Positions 9,464 to 21,045 of a stretch of DNA of 64,000 nt are shown piece after piece. Origin of the DNA: Blastocystis hominis (taxonomy: Eukaryota; Sar; Bigyra; Opalinata; Blastocystidae). Position 1 is the stretch's first letter. Each line of letters starts with the position of its first letter. Both the position numbers and the translations under genes were made by a program. Location: positions 218,444 to 282,443 of the forward strand of contig NW_013171820.1 of NCBI RefSeq assembly GCF_000151665.1. Direction: 5' to 3'. A model generated the notes under the pieces. It saw only the letters and a list, made by a program, of their open reading frames with translations. It made no database searches and had not been told where the DNA came from.

Positions 9464-10933
9464 ATGCTGCGCATTGTAAACAGATTCAGTCTTCCTACTC
9501 TGAGATCTTTCTCCTCCCGCATTACTATTGACAACATCAACCAGCACATTCGCACTGCTGACTATGCTGTCCGTGGAGAGGTTGTGATTCGCGCTAACGA
9601 GATTGACGCCGAGATGAAGAAGGGCAAGAAGTTCCCCTTCGATTCTCTGCTTTACTGCAACGTCGGTAATCCTCAGGCTATTTGCCAGAAGCCCATCACC
9701 TTCCTGCGTGAGGTGCTGTGCATCACCTCCTGGCCCGAGGTTGCTGAGAAGCATCCTGAGATGTTCCACCCCGATGCCATCCAGAGAGCCAAGGAGCTGC
9801 TGGCTGCCAACCCTGGTGGTTCGGGTGCCTACTCGCAGACTGCTGGAGTGGGTAAGGTTCTGGAGGATGTGGCTGCTTACATTACGAAGCGTGACGGTTT
9901 CCCCGCTGATCCCAAGAACATTTTCCTGACGAACGGTGCTTCCCAGGGTATTCAGGACTGCCTGAAGCTGCTGATTGACAAGCCTACGGATTGCATTCTG
10001 ATTCCCATTCCCCAGTACCCTCTGTACTCTGCTTCGATCCACGTGTTCGGAGGCCAGTACGAGCCCTACTATCTGAACGAGAAGAACGACTGGGCTCTGG
10101 ACCCCGCTGACATTGAGAAGTCGATCAAGAGCGCCCGCGCGAAGGGTCTGACGGTGAAGGCGATCGCTGCGGTGAACCCGGGCAACCCGACCGGCAAGTG
10201 CTTCACTCGCGAGAACATCGAGGACATTTGCAAGATCTGCGCGCGCGAGAACATCGTGATCATGGCCGATGAGGTGTACCAGGAGAACATCTACCGCCCT
10301 GGCGACAAGTTCATCTCCTTCAAGAAGGTGATGTGCGAGCTGGGTCTGAACTGCCAGATGATGTCCTTCCACTCGACCTCGAAGGGATACTGGGGTGAGT
10401 GCGGACGCCGCGGTGGCTACGTGGAGCTGGTGAACTTCCCCGATGACGTGCGCGCCGAGCTGTACAAGCTGCTGTCGATCTGCTGCTGCTCGAACGTGGA
10501 CGGCCAGTACACCATGGACGTGATGATCAACCCGCCCAAGCCCGGTGATGCCTCCTACGAGCTCTTCCAGAAGGAGAAGAACGGCATTCTGGAGTCGCTG
10601 AAGGTGCGCGCGAAGAAGCTGTCGACCGCTCTGAACAAGCTGGACGGCGTGTCCTGCCTGTCGGTGGACGGTGCTCTCTACACCTACTTCCGCCTCACCA
10701 TGCCTCCCAAGGCCATCGAGGAGGCCAAGAAGCAGGGAAGAGCCGCCGATGCCATGTACTGCATGGATCTCCTCAACGAGGCCGGAGTCGTGTGCGTGCC
10801 TGGAAGTGGATTCGGACAGGAGGAGGGAACTTACCATGTCCGCTCCACCATTCTGCCCCCTGAAAACGAGATCGATCAGGTCGTGGAGAGAATGAACAAC
10901 TTCCACAAGAAGTGGATGGCTAGATACCAATAA
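9464..10933 (+). CDS. Alanine aminotransferase, mitochondrial-type
   Basis: PLP enzyme exchanging amino groups between alanine and 2-oxoglutarate, linking pyruvate to amino-acid metabolism. A single exon of 489 residues, the full family length. The N-terminus MLRIVNRFSLPTLRSFSSR has the Arg/Ser-rich, acid-free look of a mitochondrial presequence. Core motifs: CNVGNPQAI, GGSGAYSQTAG, FLTNGASQGI, IPQYPLYSA, NPGNPTGKC, DEVYQENIY, and FHSTSKGYWGECGRRGGY carrying the PLP lysine in STSKG. Strong G/C third-position bias suggests high expression. The stop is TAA, with TGTTTGTT at 10991-10998. In related anaerobic protists this enzyme makes alanine as an end product; that role is inference here. Confidence 0.97.
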   Translation: MLRIVNRFSLPTLRSFSSRITIDNINQHIRTADYAVRGEVVIRANEIDAEMKKGKKFPFDSLLYCNVGNPQAICQKPITFLREVLCITSWPEVAEKHPEMFHPDAIQRAKELLAANPGGSGAYSQTAGVGKVLEDVAAYITKRDGFPADPKNIFLTNGASQGIQDCLKLLIDKPTDCILIPIPQYPLYSASIHVFGGQYEPYYLNEKNDWALDPADIEKSIKSARAKGLTVKAIAAVNPGNPTGKCFTRENIEDICKICARENIVIMADEVYQENIYRPGDKFISFKKVMCELGLNCQMMSFHSTSKGYWGECGRRGGYVELVNFPDDVRAELYKLLSICCCSNVDGQYTMDVMINPPKPGDASYELFQKEKNGILESLKVRAKKLSTALNKLDGVSCLSVDGALYTYFRLTMPPKAIEEAKKQGRAADAMYCMDLLNEAGVVCVPGSGFGQEEGTYHVRSTILPPENEIDQVVERMNNFHKKWMARYQ

Positions 10934-11105
10934 ATAAGAAGAAAAGAAAGACGGCGATGATGAAAGTTGTTGTTGTAGATTAACGTGGATTGTTTGTTGA
11001 TATACACATACACAAATATTAGTACACACAATCAATCAAACAATTCCAAAAGATCCAAACCCAAAGCAAAAAGTGTCTGGAAAAAACAGAGTATTCCTAC
11101 AAAAA

Positions 11106-11794
11106 TTACTTCTCAAGAAAATGCTGCATGGATCGTAGTCGCTCTTCTGTGCTCGACATTCCAAACCATTCCTCCTTCTCCCTCCCTGACGCAGTCAAAA
11201 AAGACCCCAACCAAAAACTAAACAAGGTCGGATGGTAAGGCATCGTTCCAAATCGATTTGTGATTTCCTTCAGAACCTGCTCTTTCCCCTGATACTTCGT
11301 CTGAAGTAATTCTCGTATCGAGGCCATCAACTTCCAGGAAGGACTGGATTCATCCTCGCCTTCACATCACCATCACTCACTGTCAAGTCCTACACGAATC
11401 TCCCTCTTTGTCGCTGAGCAGCTGGGCATCTCCCACAATCGACCCCATTTCTTCCACAACTCGATGTGTCTGCGTTACAACCACGCGCTGATCCCCTCGA
11501 ACTCGGCACAGCACACTACTCCATAAGCCCAATTCCACACATCAACGAGCCATCTTCTCCCACACTAATCACCTCCTCGATGCGACACACCGTTCCCACT
11601 TCGCGTTCGCGTTCGCTGGATCCTTTCTGCAAGGGAGGCGTCACAATGAAAGGAGAGCGGAGATGCTTTCGCAGCATGTAAAGGTGGGAAGGCTGGTAGA
11701 GATAAAGCGTCGAAGTTGATAAGGGGAACACCAATGCAAGGCCTCGCAGCAATGGGAGCGAATTGTAATGCGAGATCGGAGGTACCTCGATCAT
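11106..11794 (-). CDS. LON substrate-binding-domain protein
   Basis: Starts around MIEVPPISHYNSLPLLRG at 11794. The first exon has the LON N-domain pattern: hydrophobic strand LALVFPLSTSTLYLYQPSHL, the turn MLRKHL, then VGTVCRIEEVISVGEDGSL. Later exons read GDQRVVVTQTHRVVEEMG, then MASIRELLQTKY, FGTMPYHPTLFSFWLGSFL and MSSTEERLRSMQHFLEK. That tail matches the end of LON domains (P..FWL..LL...EK..LL.M.S..ERL). A 34-nt intron near 11370 is clear; the junction near 11490-11530 is not solved. No AAA or protease part follows, so this is a stand-alone LON-domain (LONRF/cereblon-like) protein, not Lon protease. Confidence 0.7.
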
Positions 11795-11911
11795 TTGAGG
11801 CAAGAGAGGGGATCTAATTACCAAAAAAGATCAACACAAACGGAAAAATGGAATTCCAAAAAGCGAGGTTAAAAGAGCACAGATAAGGGGTCAGAAGCGA
11901 GAGCGTTGGTT

Positions 11912-12615
11912 TCAAAACAGAATCAAACGTTTGCTCATCGAAAATACTCTTTTTGAACTGAATACAAGCTCCAGAAGATCTATGTCAAAGCAAGCAACCC
12001 AAACAAACATCGATTCACCTTCACACAACAAAGTGTCCAGAGCGGTAGGATTATGGAACAAATCCGTATTTCGGCTTGTAAACAACCCCGTCGGCGACTT
12101 AAACTTGCCTACCTCGGGATACAGAGATGATTTGAAAGGCTTAAATAAAAGACTCGGGGAATCACTGGCGGATATATTCTTTAAAGATTTGGAAGTGAGG
12201 TTTTTGGTGACTGTAATATCCGTTGGATTACTTCCTTCAACAAGAATCCCAGACACGCACATTCGCACATCTGGATCATCCGATATCTTTGGAACCATGC
12301 ACCCGATCTTTAACCACTCGTTATTCTTGTAAAGACGCTTGTACATTGATTCCTGTATTGTTTTGTGAGAAGAAAACATCATTGCAATTGTCGGAGCCTT
12401 TGAGAAGTTTGTACCTGCAAAGTTAGCAAGGAAGAACGCGGATTACAGAGATCATCCAAACACTCCTTTAAAGCAAAAGAGAAATCTTTTTCTCTGCTGG
12501 CTGCGATATATGTATAGATGTGGACGTATCTCGAAAGCGAGGTACTTGGGTGATGAAGAACAGATCTACAGGGTTACTACACAACCTTCGTTACGAACTT
12601 GACTCTACAGAGCAT
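11912..12615 (-). CDS. Unidentified protein
   Basis: The main exon (about 12382-11912) encodes MMFSSHKTIQESMYKRLYKN followed by a Ser/Thr/Lys-rich stretch (PKISDDPDVRMCVSGILVEG) and ends SKRLILF-stop. Upstream, a 32-nt intron at about 12391-12422 joins it to FSFALKECLDDLC. A candidate first exon starts MLCRVKF at 12615 across a 29-nt intron, but the two upstream pieces are in different frames and a further junction is needed. No domain recognised. It stands between a LON-domain protein and a membrane-protein gene on the same strand. Confidence 0.35.
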
Positions 12616-12714
12616 AATTAGCTATGACAGCCAAAGTGAAAACAATCTGTAAAAGTTTTAACAAAACAAACAAAAGCATTATTATTAGTAAAATAGGTAT
12701 AATACTCATGCCGC

Positions 12715-13602
12715 TTACTGCTCTAAGTTCTTGAAGATTGCATATGCCTGGAAGTACCAAACAAACTTTAAGAGGGTGTAGACAATCACAACAATACCTA
12801 TTTCTCAGTCTTTTAACCCATTCCTACCGTAAAGGAACCCAACGAAAACGTTTGCCAGCTGCAGAAGGCTGAAGAAGAAGAAGAGGAAGGAGGCAAGCGC
12901 TAACAAGAGACTGTTGTAGCTGAAAGTTTTGGGGATTTTCTATGTGTCGGAGAGCTTCACAATGTCTACGTCATTCTTGATGCACAGCATGTAGCACCAG
13001 AAATAGGGAATCACCATCAAGCAGTCATCAATATTGTACAGCCAACTGAAGGATTCAGAAGCAAAGGTGTACGCGATCTCCAGGTCGGGGTAAAAATTAC
13101 CGATATTCCATGTGCCAATAAACTTTGCCATATTAAACAATCCAGTCTCAATAAGTGTAGTGATAACATTGATCAGAATAGCAATCGTACTGCAGCTCAC
13201 CATCAGAGAACCAACATCCTTATCCTTGTGAATGGTTCGGAAACCATCGAATACCCAGATAATACAAAGCATACCAAAACAATTCAGAATGTTTAACACT
13301 GTATCCCATCCATGACTATCATCACGTCGGGTCCACATTGCTGTCAAAGCAGCGATATCGAAGTTCTAGGTGTCAGTGGTGCAGAATGAACTCACATGAA
13401 TAGCTTCCCAATTGTCCGTTGCTTTGTTGTTCGAGGTAAAACGGACTATCATGATGCCAAGCTTTGTAACGAGGTTGATAATACCCCTATTTGTCAGAAA
13501 CACACCATTCTAGTACGCAATTAAAGCTGCCATCTTTGGTCCTCTCAGAGACTTCGATCCTGATATGATGTACTCATCTAACTTACTAATTATACTTGCC
13601 AT
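12715..13602 (-). CDS. Multi-pass membrane protein of unknown family
   Basis: Five exons (13517-13602, 13396-13486, 12970-13365, 12828-12939, 12715-12797) with four introns of exactly 30 nt give 255 residues. There are about five hydrophobic spans: around MAALIAGIINLVTKLGIMIV, ILNCFGMLCIIWVF, SCSTIAILINVITTLI, LALASFLFFFFSLLQLANVF and GIVVIVYTLLKFVWYF. The loop between spans 3 and 4 contains YNIDDCLMVIPYFWCYML. The pattern resembles small peroxisomal or ER membrane proteins, but I do not recognise the family. TGTTTGTT at 12665-12672 (minus strand) marks the 3' end. Confidence 0.65.
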
Positions 13603-13802
13603 ATTTGTTTTTTGAAGTGTTTTGATCGATCTACACTCTAGTTTAGTGACTGTTTCATAATAATCAAAATTTAACACAAATCACTGCACGGTCTCATTCC
13701 TTTGTGTTCACCTACGCTCAATTCTATTCGGAATATACCTAGGATTATATCGCCAACACAAAAATCGAAGTTAGATGTAACAAATAACTCGCATACAAGA
13801 AA

Positions 13803-16285
13803 CTAGAACAGACCAGTTTGCTTTCTGAGTTGAATACGTTTCCAATTCGGGAGACTCTCATACTTGCTTCTTGTCATTTTGAATACAGATTGAAATTCTT
13901 CCTCAGACAAATGATACTCTTTTCTTCTGGCATCTACGTCAAAAGGAGGATTCGGCTGAATCAAAACACTGTATGGATAGATCTTGAGCGATTCCACAGG
14001 AAGCGCACCGACACGCTTCTGTTCCTTCGCATACTCATCCATCTTATGTTCTATATCCTCGTCTTGCTTCTCTTCCTGCTGTGCATCGATTTTCTTATAA
14101 TCTCCATACTGAGCATATTCAAATATGCTGTTGCGTGCGTTTGCCGTGACTTTGGGCATAAACGATTGGCGTACAGGTCGGATAGCATAAGATTCGCTTA
14201 GTAATTCGGTAATGCTCCCACGACGATTAAACATCGGCTTCTGTGCAGCTTCTGCTACTTCTTCTTCTTCCTGGTTTGTCTCCTCATCCTCCATAATAAT
14301 CTTCAGAGCCTGTTTAGCACGCTCAGCTTCGCGCGACTTTTCTTCTTCCATCTTCTTCTTTTTCTCCTTCTCTTCTTCTTCTTCTTCCATCTTCCTCTTT
14401 CTTTCTTCTTCTTCCATCTTCCTCTTTCTTTCTTCCTCTTCTTCCTCCTGTTGCTGCGCTTCACGAAGCTTGCGAATAGCCTCCTGACGCTTACGTTCCG
14501 TTTCAGCGGCCGGATCCTTCACTGGCTTCGAAGGAGAATAAGGCCGCAGCTTCTGCATGAACTGCTGGTGTTCTTCTTCTAGGTGACGTTTCTTTTCTTC
14601 TTCTGTTGGTCCCATGCTAAACACAGAAGTGGAGGCAGGCTGAATGGATTTGCGACGCGCTTCGCGCTCTAACTGGCGCTTTTTCCGACGTTCTTCGCTT
14701 TCTCTTTGTCGTTCCGCATCCTTCAAAGCTCGTTCGCGAGCGCGCTCCATATCGTGCTCATCCAACAATGAACTGCGACGGTTAAATACGCGGGACGGAG
14801 GCGTGTCTACACTATCTATCGGACTCGCAGAACTATCAATATTATCAAAGACTGACGGCTTGCTCAAATGAGCGTTCTTTCGGGGTTTCACTTCTTCGAT
14901 GATAGGCTTAGGAATCTTCTTCTCTTCTTCTTTCTCAACGATGGGTTCAGGAATCTTTTCTTCTTCTTCTTTCTCAACGATGGGCTCAGGAATCTTTTCT
15001 TCTTCTTTCTCAACAATAGGTTCAGGAATCTTCTCTTCTTCAACGATGGGTTCAGGAATCTTTTCTTCTTCTTTCTCAACGATGGGCTCAGGAATCTTCT
15101 TCTCTTCTTCAACGATGGGCTCAGGAATCTTCTCTTCTTCAACGATGGGTTCAGGAATCTTTTCTTCTTCTTTCTCAACGATGGGCTCAGGAATCTTCTT
15201 CTCTTCTTCAACGATGGGTTCAGGAATCTTTTCTTCTTCTTTCTCATCGTCAATCGCCTCAGGCTTCACTTCTTCTTCTTCTTTCTCATCATCAATCGCC
15301 TCAGAAATCTCTTTGACCTCTTCTGCCGGCTCTTCAAAAGCTAGGGAACTCATATCGACATCTTCAGGTCTCAAATCTACGGGAATCGAATCGCCCTCAT
15401 CAACAGATCCACTCGTGACTAATTCTGGTATCTCATTCGGTCGGTTCTCTTTCACCTCCATATCTTCATTCAGATCCTCAGGCAATGATTTTCTAGCAGA
15501 CTCCATTTCACTTTCAGAGTCACTTTCTTCTTCTTCTTCTTCTTCTTCATCGTCCACACTTTCACAATCAAGTTTTCTCATTTCTTCTTCCTCTTCCTCT
15601 CTCATTCTATCAGCCTCTTCATTCTCCAATCGCCTTTTCTCTTCTTCCATTCTCCTTTGCTCCTCTGAAATTCTATTTTTCTCCTCAGATTCTGTGTAGT
15701 TCACATTATTCGACATCTTTTTCTTTGCATAGCATACTTCATGATACCAATTTTCTCCATCAAAAGCACGCTAGAGTTTACATTCCATCCAAAAAACATA
15801 CACATCCACTAGTTATCTTACCACAAACAGGACACGAAACAGTATGCAGATAGGAAGTGCACTCAGAACAAAGTGGACGAGACTGTTTCTCTCCTTCATA
15901 TATTATATCCTTCCGGTAATAATGCACATCGGAAAATGGCTTTTTACATATAAAGCATACAAAGTGGTTCTATACTAATAGTCAGCTGATAAAACCTACC
16001 TGGTGATAGAAATTTCCCATTGCTTCAATGAAAGTATCCTCCATTATCGGCTTATTGCAAACGAAACATATTTTCATATCTTTCGGATCACAACAATCAC
16101 AGCAGAATGGCTTGTTCTAGAAATGGCCAAAAACAGTCAAAGCATACATCTTTCATCACACAACTATCCACAGCTAGCTGTTTCCCACACGAACTGCAAG
16201 CAAAGCACTCCGTATGAAAATAAGCATCCCTGATCAGAATCGCTTCCTGGTGAATATCTTTTCCACAAACACAACAACAATGCAT
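13803..16285 (-). CDS. LIM-LIM-Glu-rich-villin headpiece protein (abLIM-like)
   Basis: Four exons (16148-16285, 16000-16116, 15802-15969, 13803-15770), introns 31, 30 and 31 nt, all phase 0, 796 residues. Residues 3-64 form LIM 1 (C.VC, H.EC, C.SC, CC.C) and about 68-126 LIM 2 (CFVC, H..CF.C, C.EC). A half-LIM follows (CPVCGK..HEVC) with no second finger. The middle is a highly acidic coiled coil with about ten IPEPIVE repeats (15253-14888) and long Glu/Lys/Arg runs. The last 65 residues are a complete villin headpiece: YPYSVL, YHLSEEEFQSVFKMTR, LPNWKRIQLRKQTGLF. LIM plus C-terminal VHP is the plan of animal abLIM; the protein should bind F-actin. The C-terminal exon alone would mislead annotators because it begins with its own Met. 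Confidence 0.88.
14888..15253 (-). repeat. Tandem coding repeat (IPEPIVE units)
   Basis: About ten in-frame copies of a 27-39 nt unit encoding KIPEPIVE plus a variable acidic spacer (EE, EEKK, KEEE). Copies are nearly identical in DNA, indicating recent expansion and likely length polymorphism. Part of the LIM-VHP gene. Confidence 0.9.
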
Positions 16286-16371
16286 TATAGATTCTTTCTT
16301 AATCGAAAACTGGTATGCAATAGATAGGAATAATAAAATATAACAATATTGATAAAAACTGACTCAATAGA

Positions 16372-16445
16372 TGGTACCAAGGAATCGAACTGCATCCTCC
16401 ACACTTTATCAAAAATCGAATAACCACTAGGCTAAAATGCAAGGA
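16372..16445 (-). pseudogene. tRNA-like remnant
   Basis: On the minus strand the sequence contains a D-arm-like block (AGCCTAGTGGTTA) and a T-loop block (GTTCGATTCC) at tRNA spacing, followed by GGTACCA. The T-stem and the acceptor stem do not pair, and no sound anticodon arm forms. I take it as a decayed tRNA or SINE-like fragment rather than a functional gene. Confidence 0.35.
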
Positions 16446-16591
16446 TTTTCTGCCTAAATCTGATCACATTAATATATTATATTGAGAATTCGATATAACA
16501 TGAAATGTTGCATAACAAACAAACAAACATACAAATCATGTAGATAATAATATTTCAAGATGATCAAATTTCCTACACAATTACCCAGTTA

Positions 16592-17899
16592 TCACGAATA
16601 GGAATACTCCTTGATACTGTTGAGATTCACTCCAGCAAAAAAGGGATGCCTGCAAGCTTCTTCCGCCGTAATCCGTTTTTTTGGATCATACTGAAAGAGT
16701 TTCCGTAGCAAATCGGACAGCTCGGGAGAACAACTAAACAATAGTCTCCCCTTCACGAGAAAATAATACTTCGGAATCAACTGATCGATGTGTGGCGCGA
16801 TAACTCTCCCAGAGTAAATCAGATTGGTTTTCACATCATCTCCAAAGACAGAAGAATACTCAGGATATTTGCGAAACAACACTAATTCCTCTGGCTTTGC
16901 TAGATAGAAAGGATACAGAAAGCAGTACGACTCCCAAACAGTTCCAAAATGCTTTCGAACACTGTCTTGCGGTCGTCTCCCTGAATAAAGATGTTTTGCT
17001 TTAACAAGTTCAGCAAAATACAGCCAGCACTCCAAATATCGATCTTTGAATCATAGTTGCAATACCCAAGGAGAATCTCAGGAGGTCGATAACACATTGT
17101 GATTTTGTTATCCGAGTATGGAATGGATCCGTCCTCTTTCATGAAAAAACGGGCCAATCCGAAGTCACAGATCTTCACAACTCCATCTTTTGTTACTAAA
17201 ATGTTTCCATCTGAACAAGTGATCCCATCTCTTTGAAAAAACCTTTAATGTCACGATGAAACACATTCATATCATGTAGATAACGCAAACCGTCGAATAT
17301 TTGGTACATGATACATTTAATTTCTTCCATGTTGAATCTCACATGCTTTCTCATTAACCTTAACAAGTCGTAATCACACTCAAAGTCAAGGAAAGTAACA
17401 ACTGCATGATAGAGCAGCCTATTATGTATCTATAAATAATTGAATAAATAACATAAGAAATCGTTTCTAAAGATATGTACTCCATCACCATATACAAATC
17501 AGGATACTGAGACTGACTATCAACTACTGATGACCGGTTATTCATTTCTATACAGCCAGATATGAAGCAGTCCTTCAGTTGTACTATGTGATCGTTCTTT
17601 AACTTCTGCAAAATTTGTATTTCTCGAATGGCTGTAATTATCAACTATTGTGGAACAAAAGCAAGGCAACTACTCCATATTTCTCAGGACTCTCAATTTT
17701 GTGCTGCTTAATTGCGACTCTTTCGCCTGTGGCTTTGCTGGTCGCCAAAAATACATCTCTTTTACAAATACAAATGCATAGTAACTTACCCATATTTTCC
17801 TCTACCGACAATGTTTTCCCTGTCATCCCAGATATAGCGGTCTTTCCCATCACCTGTCTTCATGCATTCACTCGCATACTCCCTTATGATATCGGACAT
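16592..17899 (-). CDS. CMGC protein kinase, CDK-like
   Basis: Ser/Thr kinase of the cyclin-dependent group. Start MSDIIREYASECMKTG at 17899. Subdomains in order: glycine loop GRGKYGDVFLA, VAIK lysine, the cyclin-helix signature ITAIREIQIL (PSTAIRE equivalent, closest to the PITAIRE of CDK9/12), HRDIKDGNIL catalytic loop, DFGLAR, activation segment TMCYRPPEILLG, DIWSAGCI, and a C-lobe ending YDPKKRITAEEACRHPFF. Introns of 31, 29, 32 and 32 nt are clear; the junction around 17380-17500 (hinge region) is unresolved. YRPPE and PITAIRE-like features suggest a transcription-associated CDK. Stop TGA at 16592, with repeated TGTTTG units at 16510-16525. Confidence 0.85.
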
Positions 17900-18000
17900 A
17901 CCGTTAAAATAATATTTGAAAAATGTCTGTGAATCTGAATGATGTATCTCTGTATTCGTGGAGTGATGTATAGTATCTGTGTGAAGAGAGCGTTACGGTA

Positions 18001-20303
18001 ATGGCTCTGGAGTACGAAGAAGCGTTGAGTGGCCTTTCTGAAAAGGAAAAGCTGTATATGTATTACCTTTATAAGGCGATCGCTGCAGGATGGCGGGTAT
18101 TTCTGTTAGTTGACTGTGATCAGTAGATTACGGCTATTCAAGTATCTGAAGAGTCTCCCTATATTGTCTCCCTCTTTATTCGTATTTTCAGGGAGGAGAG
18201 TGCCGACCAACTGAAAAGCCGTCTTCTAGAAGATTCGCTAGTAGGATTTATAAGTGAACTTTGTTATTTCAGGCATCAGAAAAAGAAGTTGATGCTTTCC
18301 TGATTTACGTATGTAACATCTTGGGAAACATGGGTAACTATCGGTTGTTGTGAGTTATCGGCATTACGGATAGTGGCTTTGGAGATACAAAAATCATTCC
18401 ACGCTGCTCCAAGGAAGAGTTCCAAAAGGTTCTGCATTGCACACTGGCCTATCAAAAGTCGCGCGAGGCCATCGACAATCTCTGGGAGCACTGCGGAGAC
18501 AAGATTTTTTCTCACGAGCCCAACGAGCTCCGTCTTGGTCTTGGCGCTTCAGGCGTAAGCAGCTATTACAGCAGCAACATTTCTCTGAACGACATCAAGG
18601 CTGTTCAAGAGTATTTCCCAGTGGACTGTTCACATTGCAGATACTGCGACTCGCAGAACATGCAGTGCTACAACAACCGTTTGTTCAAGCATGCGGACGG
18701 TACGCTGGAGTTGCGCATGGCTTCCACGGAGAGCCTGCCGACGCAGTCGATCGATTCTCACGACGTGCTGATCAAGAAAACGACCGGAGACTACGCTCCG
18801 ATTCTCTCGATGGTGGTGCATTATCTGAAGAAGGCGCAGGAATACGCGCTGAACGAGACGGAAGTGAAGTATCTGCAGGAGTACATCAACAGCTTCACCG
18901 ACGGCGACCTGCAGCATCACATCGATGGATCGGCGCTCTGGACGCAGGACAAGAAGCCGGCCGTCGAGAACTACATCGGGTTCATTGAGAACTACCGCGA
19001 TCCTTATGGCGTCCGAGGAGAGTGGGAAGGCTTCGTCGCGATCATGAACAAGAAATACACCAAAATCCTGTCCGATCTGGTGGATCAGGCGCCTCGCTTT
19101 TTGTCTCTTCTCCCGTGGGATTCCGCCTTTGAGAAGGTATCGACTGCGATGGAGATGAGAGCGTAGCCCGTCTTCCTCAAGCCTGACTTCACGAGCATCG
19201 ATATTGTTGGGTTCTTCGGATCAGGGCTGCCCGCGGGAATCAACATCCCCAACTACGACGAGGTCCGCCAATCGGTGGGCTTCAAAAACGTTTCGTTAGG
19301 GAATGTGATTAACGGAAAACGTCCCGAGACCGAGAAGATCAACTTCATTGCCGAGGAAGACCAGGCGCTTCTCCGTCGCAGCTCGGAAGCGTTCGAGGTG
19401 CAAGTGGGTCTGCACGAATTGTTGGGCCACGGAAGCGGCGTGCTGTTCATGGAATCGAGGGACAGCGAGGGCAAGCTGAGCACGAACATCCCGCAGGGAT
19501 TGGAGCATCCGCTGCTCGGCGGAGCGATCGAAAGCTGGTACAAGGAAGGCGAGACCTGGAGCAGCGTGTTCAATACGCTGGCGAACACGTACGAAGAGTG
19601 CCGTGCAGAATGTGTGGGGCTGTATCTCTGTATGGATGCATCTTGTGGATGATTCCCAGCTACATTCCCTGAGGTTCTGCACATCTTCGGCTACGATGGC
19701 GAGGCCTGCGACGAAATGATGTACTTGAACTGGCTGCATCAGCTCCACATGTCTCTCGTGTCGCTCCAGGCGTATAACACGGAGCATCACACATGGACGC
19801 AGTCTCACTGCTGCGCTCGCCACGTTTATCTGCAGGTGCTTCTGCGAAACACGCACGACTTTGTTCATATCACTCCTGCCTACGATGAATCGGGAGTTTT
19901 TTTTTCCTTTTCGGGGAGTGATTGGTAGAAAATGATCGACTTCACACTGACGATTGATCGCTCGAAAATCGTGTCAGAGGGTCGAAGAGCGATCGGCGAG
20001 TTCTTGAACGGATTGCAGGTGTACAAAGCGACGGCTGACTACAAGCGAGGCGAGGCTTTCTTCAATCAGTACACCGATGTGGACGACACGTTCCTGCTCT
20101 ACCGCAGCATTGTCCTGCAGAAGAAGAAGCCGCGCGCCATCTTCATGCAGCCTGAACTTCGGCTTCAAGATGGAAAGGTGATTTGCCATCCTTCTGAGAT
20201 CTCAATAAGCGGAGTGATTGAGTCAACGGTTCGTATTCTGGGAGATGAGATTTCTGAGAGCGACTTCCTTTCGTGTGTTTACAGAAATGAGTTGTGTGTT
20301 TGA
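18001..20303 (+). CDS. DPP3: Dipeptidyl peptidase III (M49)
   Basis: Cytosolic zinc exopeptidase that removes dipeptides from peptide N-termini. Introns at 18097-18126, 18241-18272, 18344-18373, 19137-19166, 19630-19659 and 19896-19928 (30-33 nt) give 705 residues, the usual length. Family landmarks: [72 protein letters not shown], the zinc motif HELLGH and the third ligand region [13 protein letters not shown] 36-nt segment at 18621-18656 begins GT, ends AG and is in frame, so it may be an intron or 12 extra residues. The C-terminal third is G/C-rich in codon use. Ends TGA at 20303. Confidence 0.95.
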
Positions 20304-20394
20304 TCCAGGAAACAACGAAAAGGTGTTATAATAACAGTTGAATAATATTATTATCATTTTGAATAATAATAATAATGATTATATCATTATATCA

Positions 20395-21045
20395 TTATTC
20401 GGGACCCAGCGTGCTATCCTCAATCGATCCCAGAATTTGCTAGATATAAAAACCAGGACACATACATACCAGAGAGCTTCCCTTATCTATTGCTCGAATA
20501 ATGCGGCACTTAATCACAGTATCGGCTTGAATCTCTAGATTGCTGCTCCTGTGCTTCCATCGAGAATTACCCTCCGACACATATTCCCAATCAGAACTCG
20601 CTGCGTACAGTAAAGGAGTTCATTTCGGGAAAGAATATAGGATATGAGTGCAACGATAATATTTCCGACAGGACCAAACTTACAAGCGAGCGCTTTCTAC
20701 TGCTAAGCAGAAAATGATATAGATACAGGAGTTACTTTTGTAACGATGCAATAAGTCACTTCGTTGTCAATCGGGGAATATACAAGTGCATTATACTTGA
20801 TTTTAAATTCGGCAAAACCAGTATTAGGGTCAATCAGTCCAACTCCGGCATCTGAAGGAATGGAGAGCACAATCAAGACATAGCCAATACTGGGGAAATA
20901 TTTCCCCTCGACTTCACGGTAAAGTTCGGTTTTAATCGTATCCTGAAGTCTTCTACTCAAATACTTTGGGTGAAGCGATAATATATATTCCATCTCTTTC
21001 TACACAGATAAGGAAACCAGTATCATTCGTTACTTTGAAGAACAT
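20395..21045 (-). CDS. POLR2G: RNA polymerase II subunit RPB7
   Basis: RPB7 pairs with RPB4 to form the stalk of Pol II. Exon 1 encodes only MFFK, then a 34-nt intron, then EMEYILSLHPKYLSRRL, TELYREVEGKYFPSIGYVL, AGVGLIDPNTGFAEFKIKY and NALVYSPIDNEV, the RNP-like N-domain. The S1/OB C-domain is split by 30-nt introns: KFGPVGNIIV, then EYVSEGNSRWK, VIKCRIIRAIDKGSSL, and LQILGSIEDSTLGPE-stop. One junction between IIV and EYVSEG (about 20570-20640) could not be solved. Length and motif order fit the family. It converges on DPP3 with about 90 nt between stops. Confidence 0.88.

Noticed and set aside
9359..11035. 558-codon open frame on the minus strand
   Set aside because: It is exactly opposite alanine aminotransferase and arises from that gene's G/C-ending codons. 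Its protein is repetitive Leu/Val/His/Gly with no domain.
14899..15699. 266-codon Ser/Phe/Gly-rich open frame on the + strand
   Set aside because: Antisense of the acidic IPEPIVE repeats of the LIM-VHP gene, whose splicing and domains are clear.
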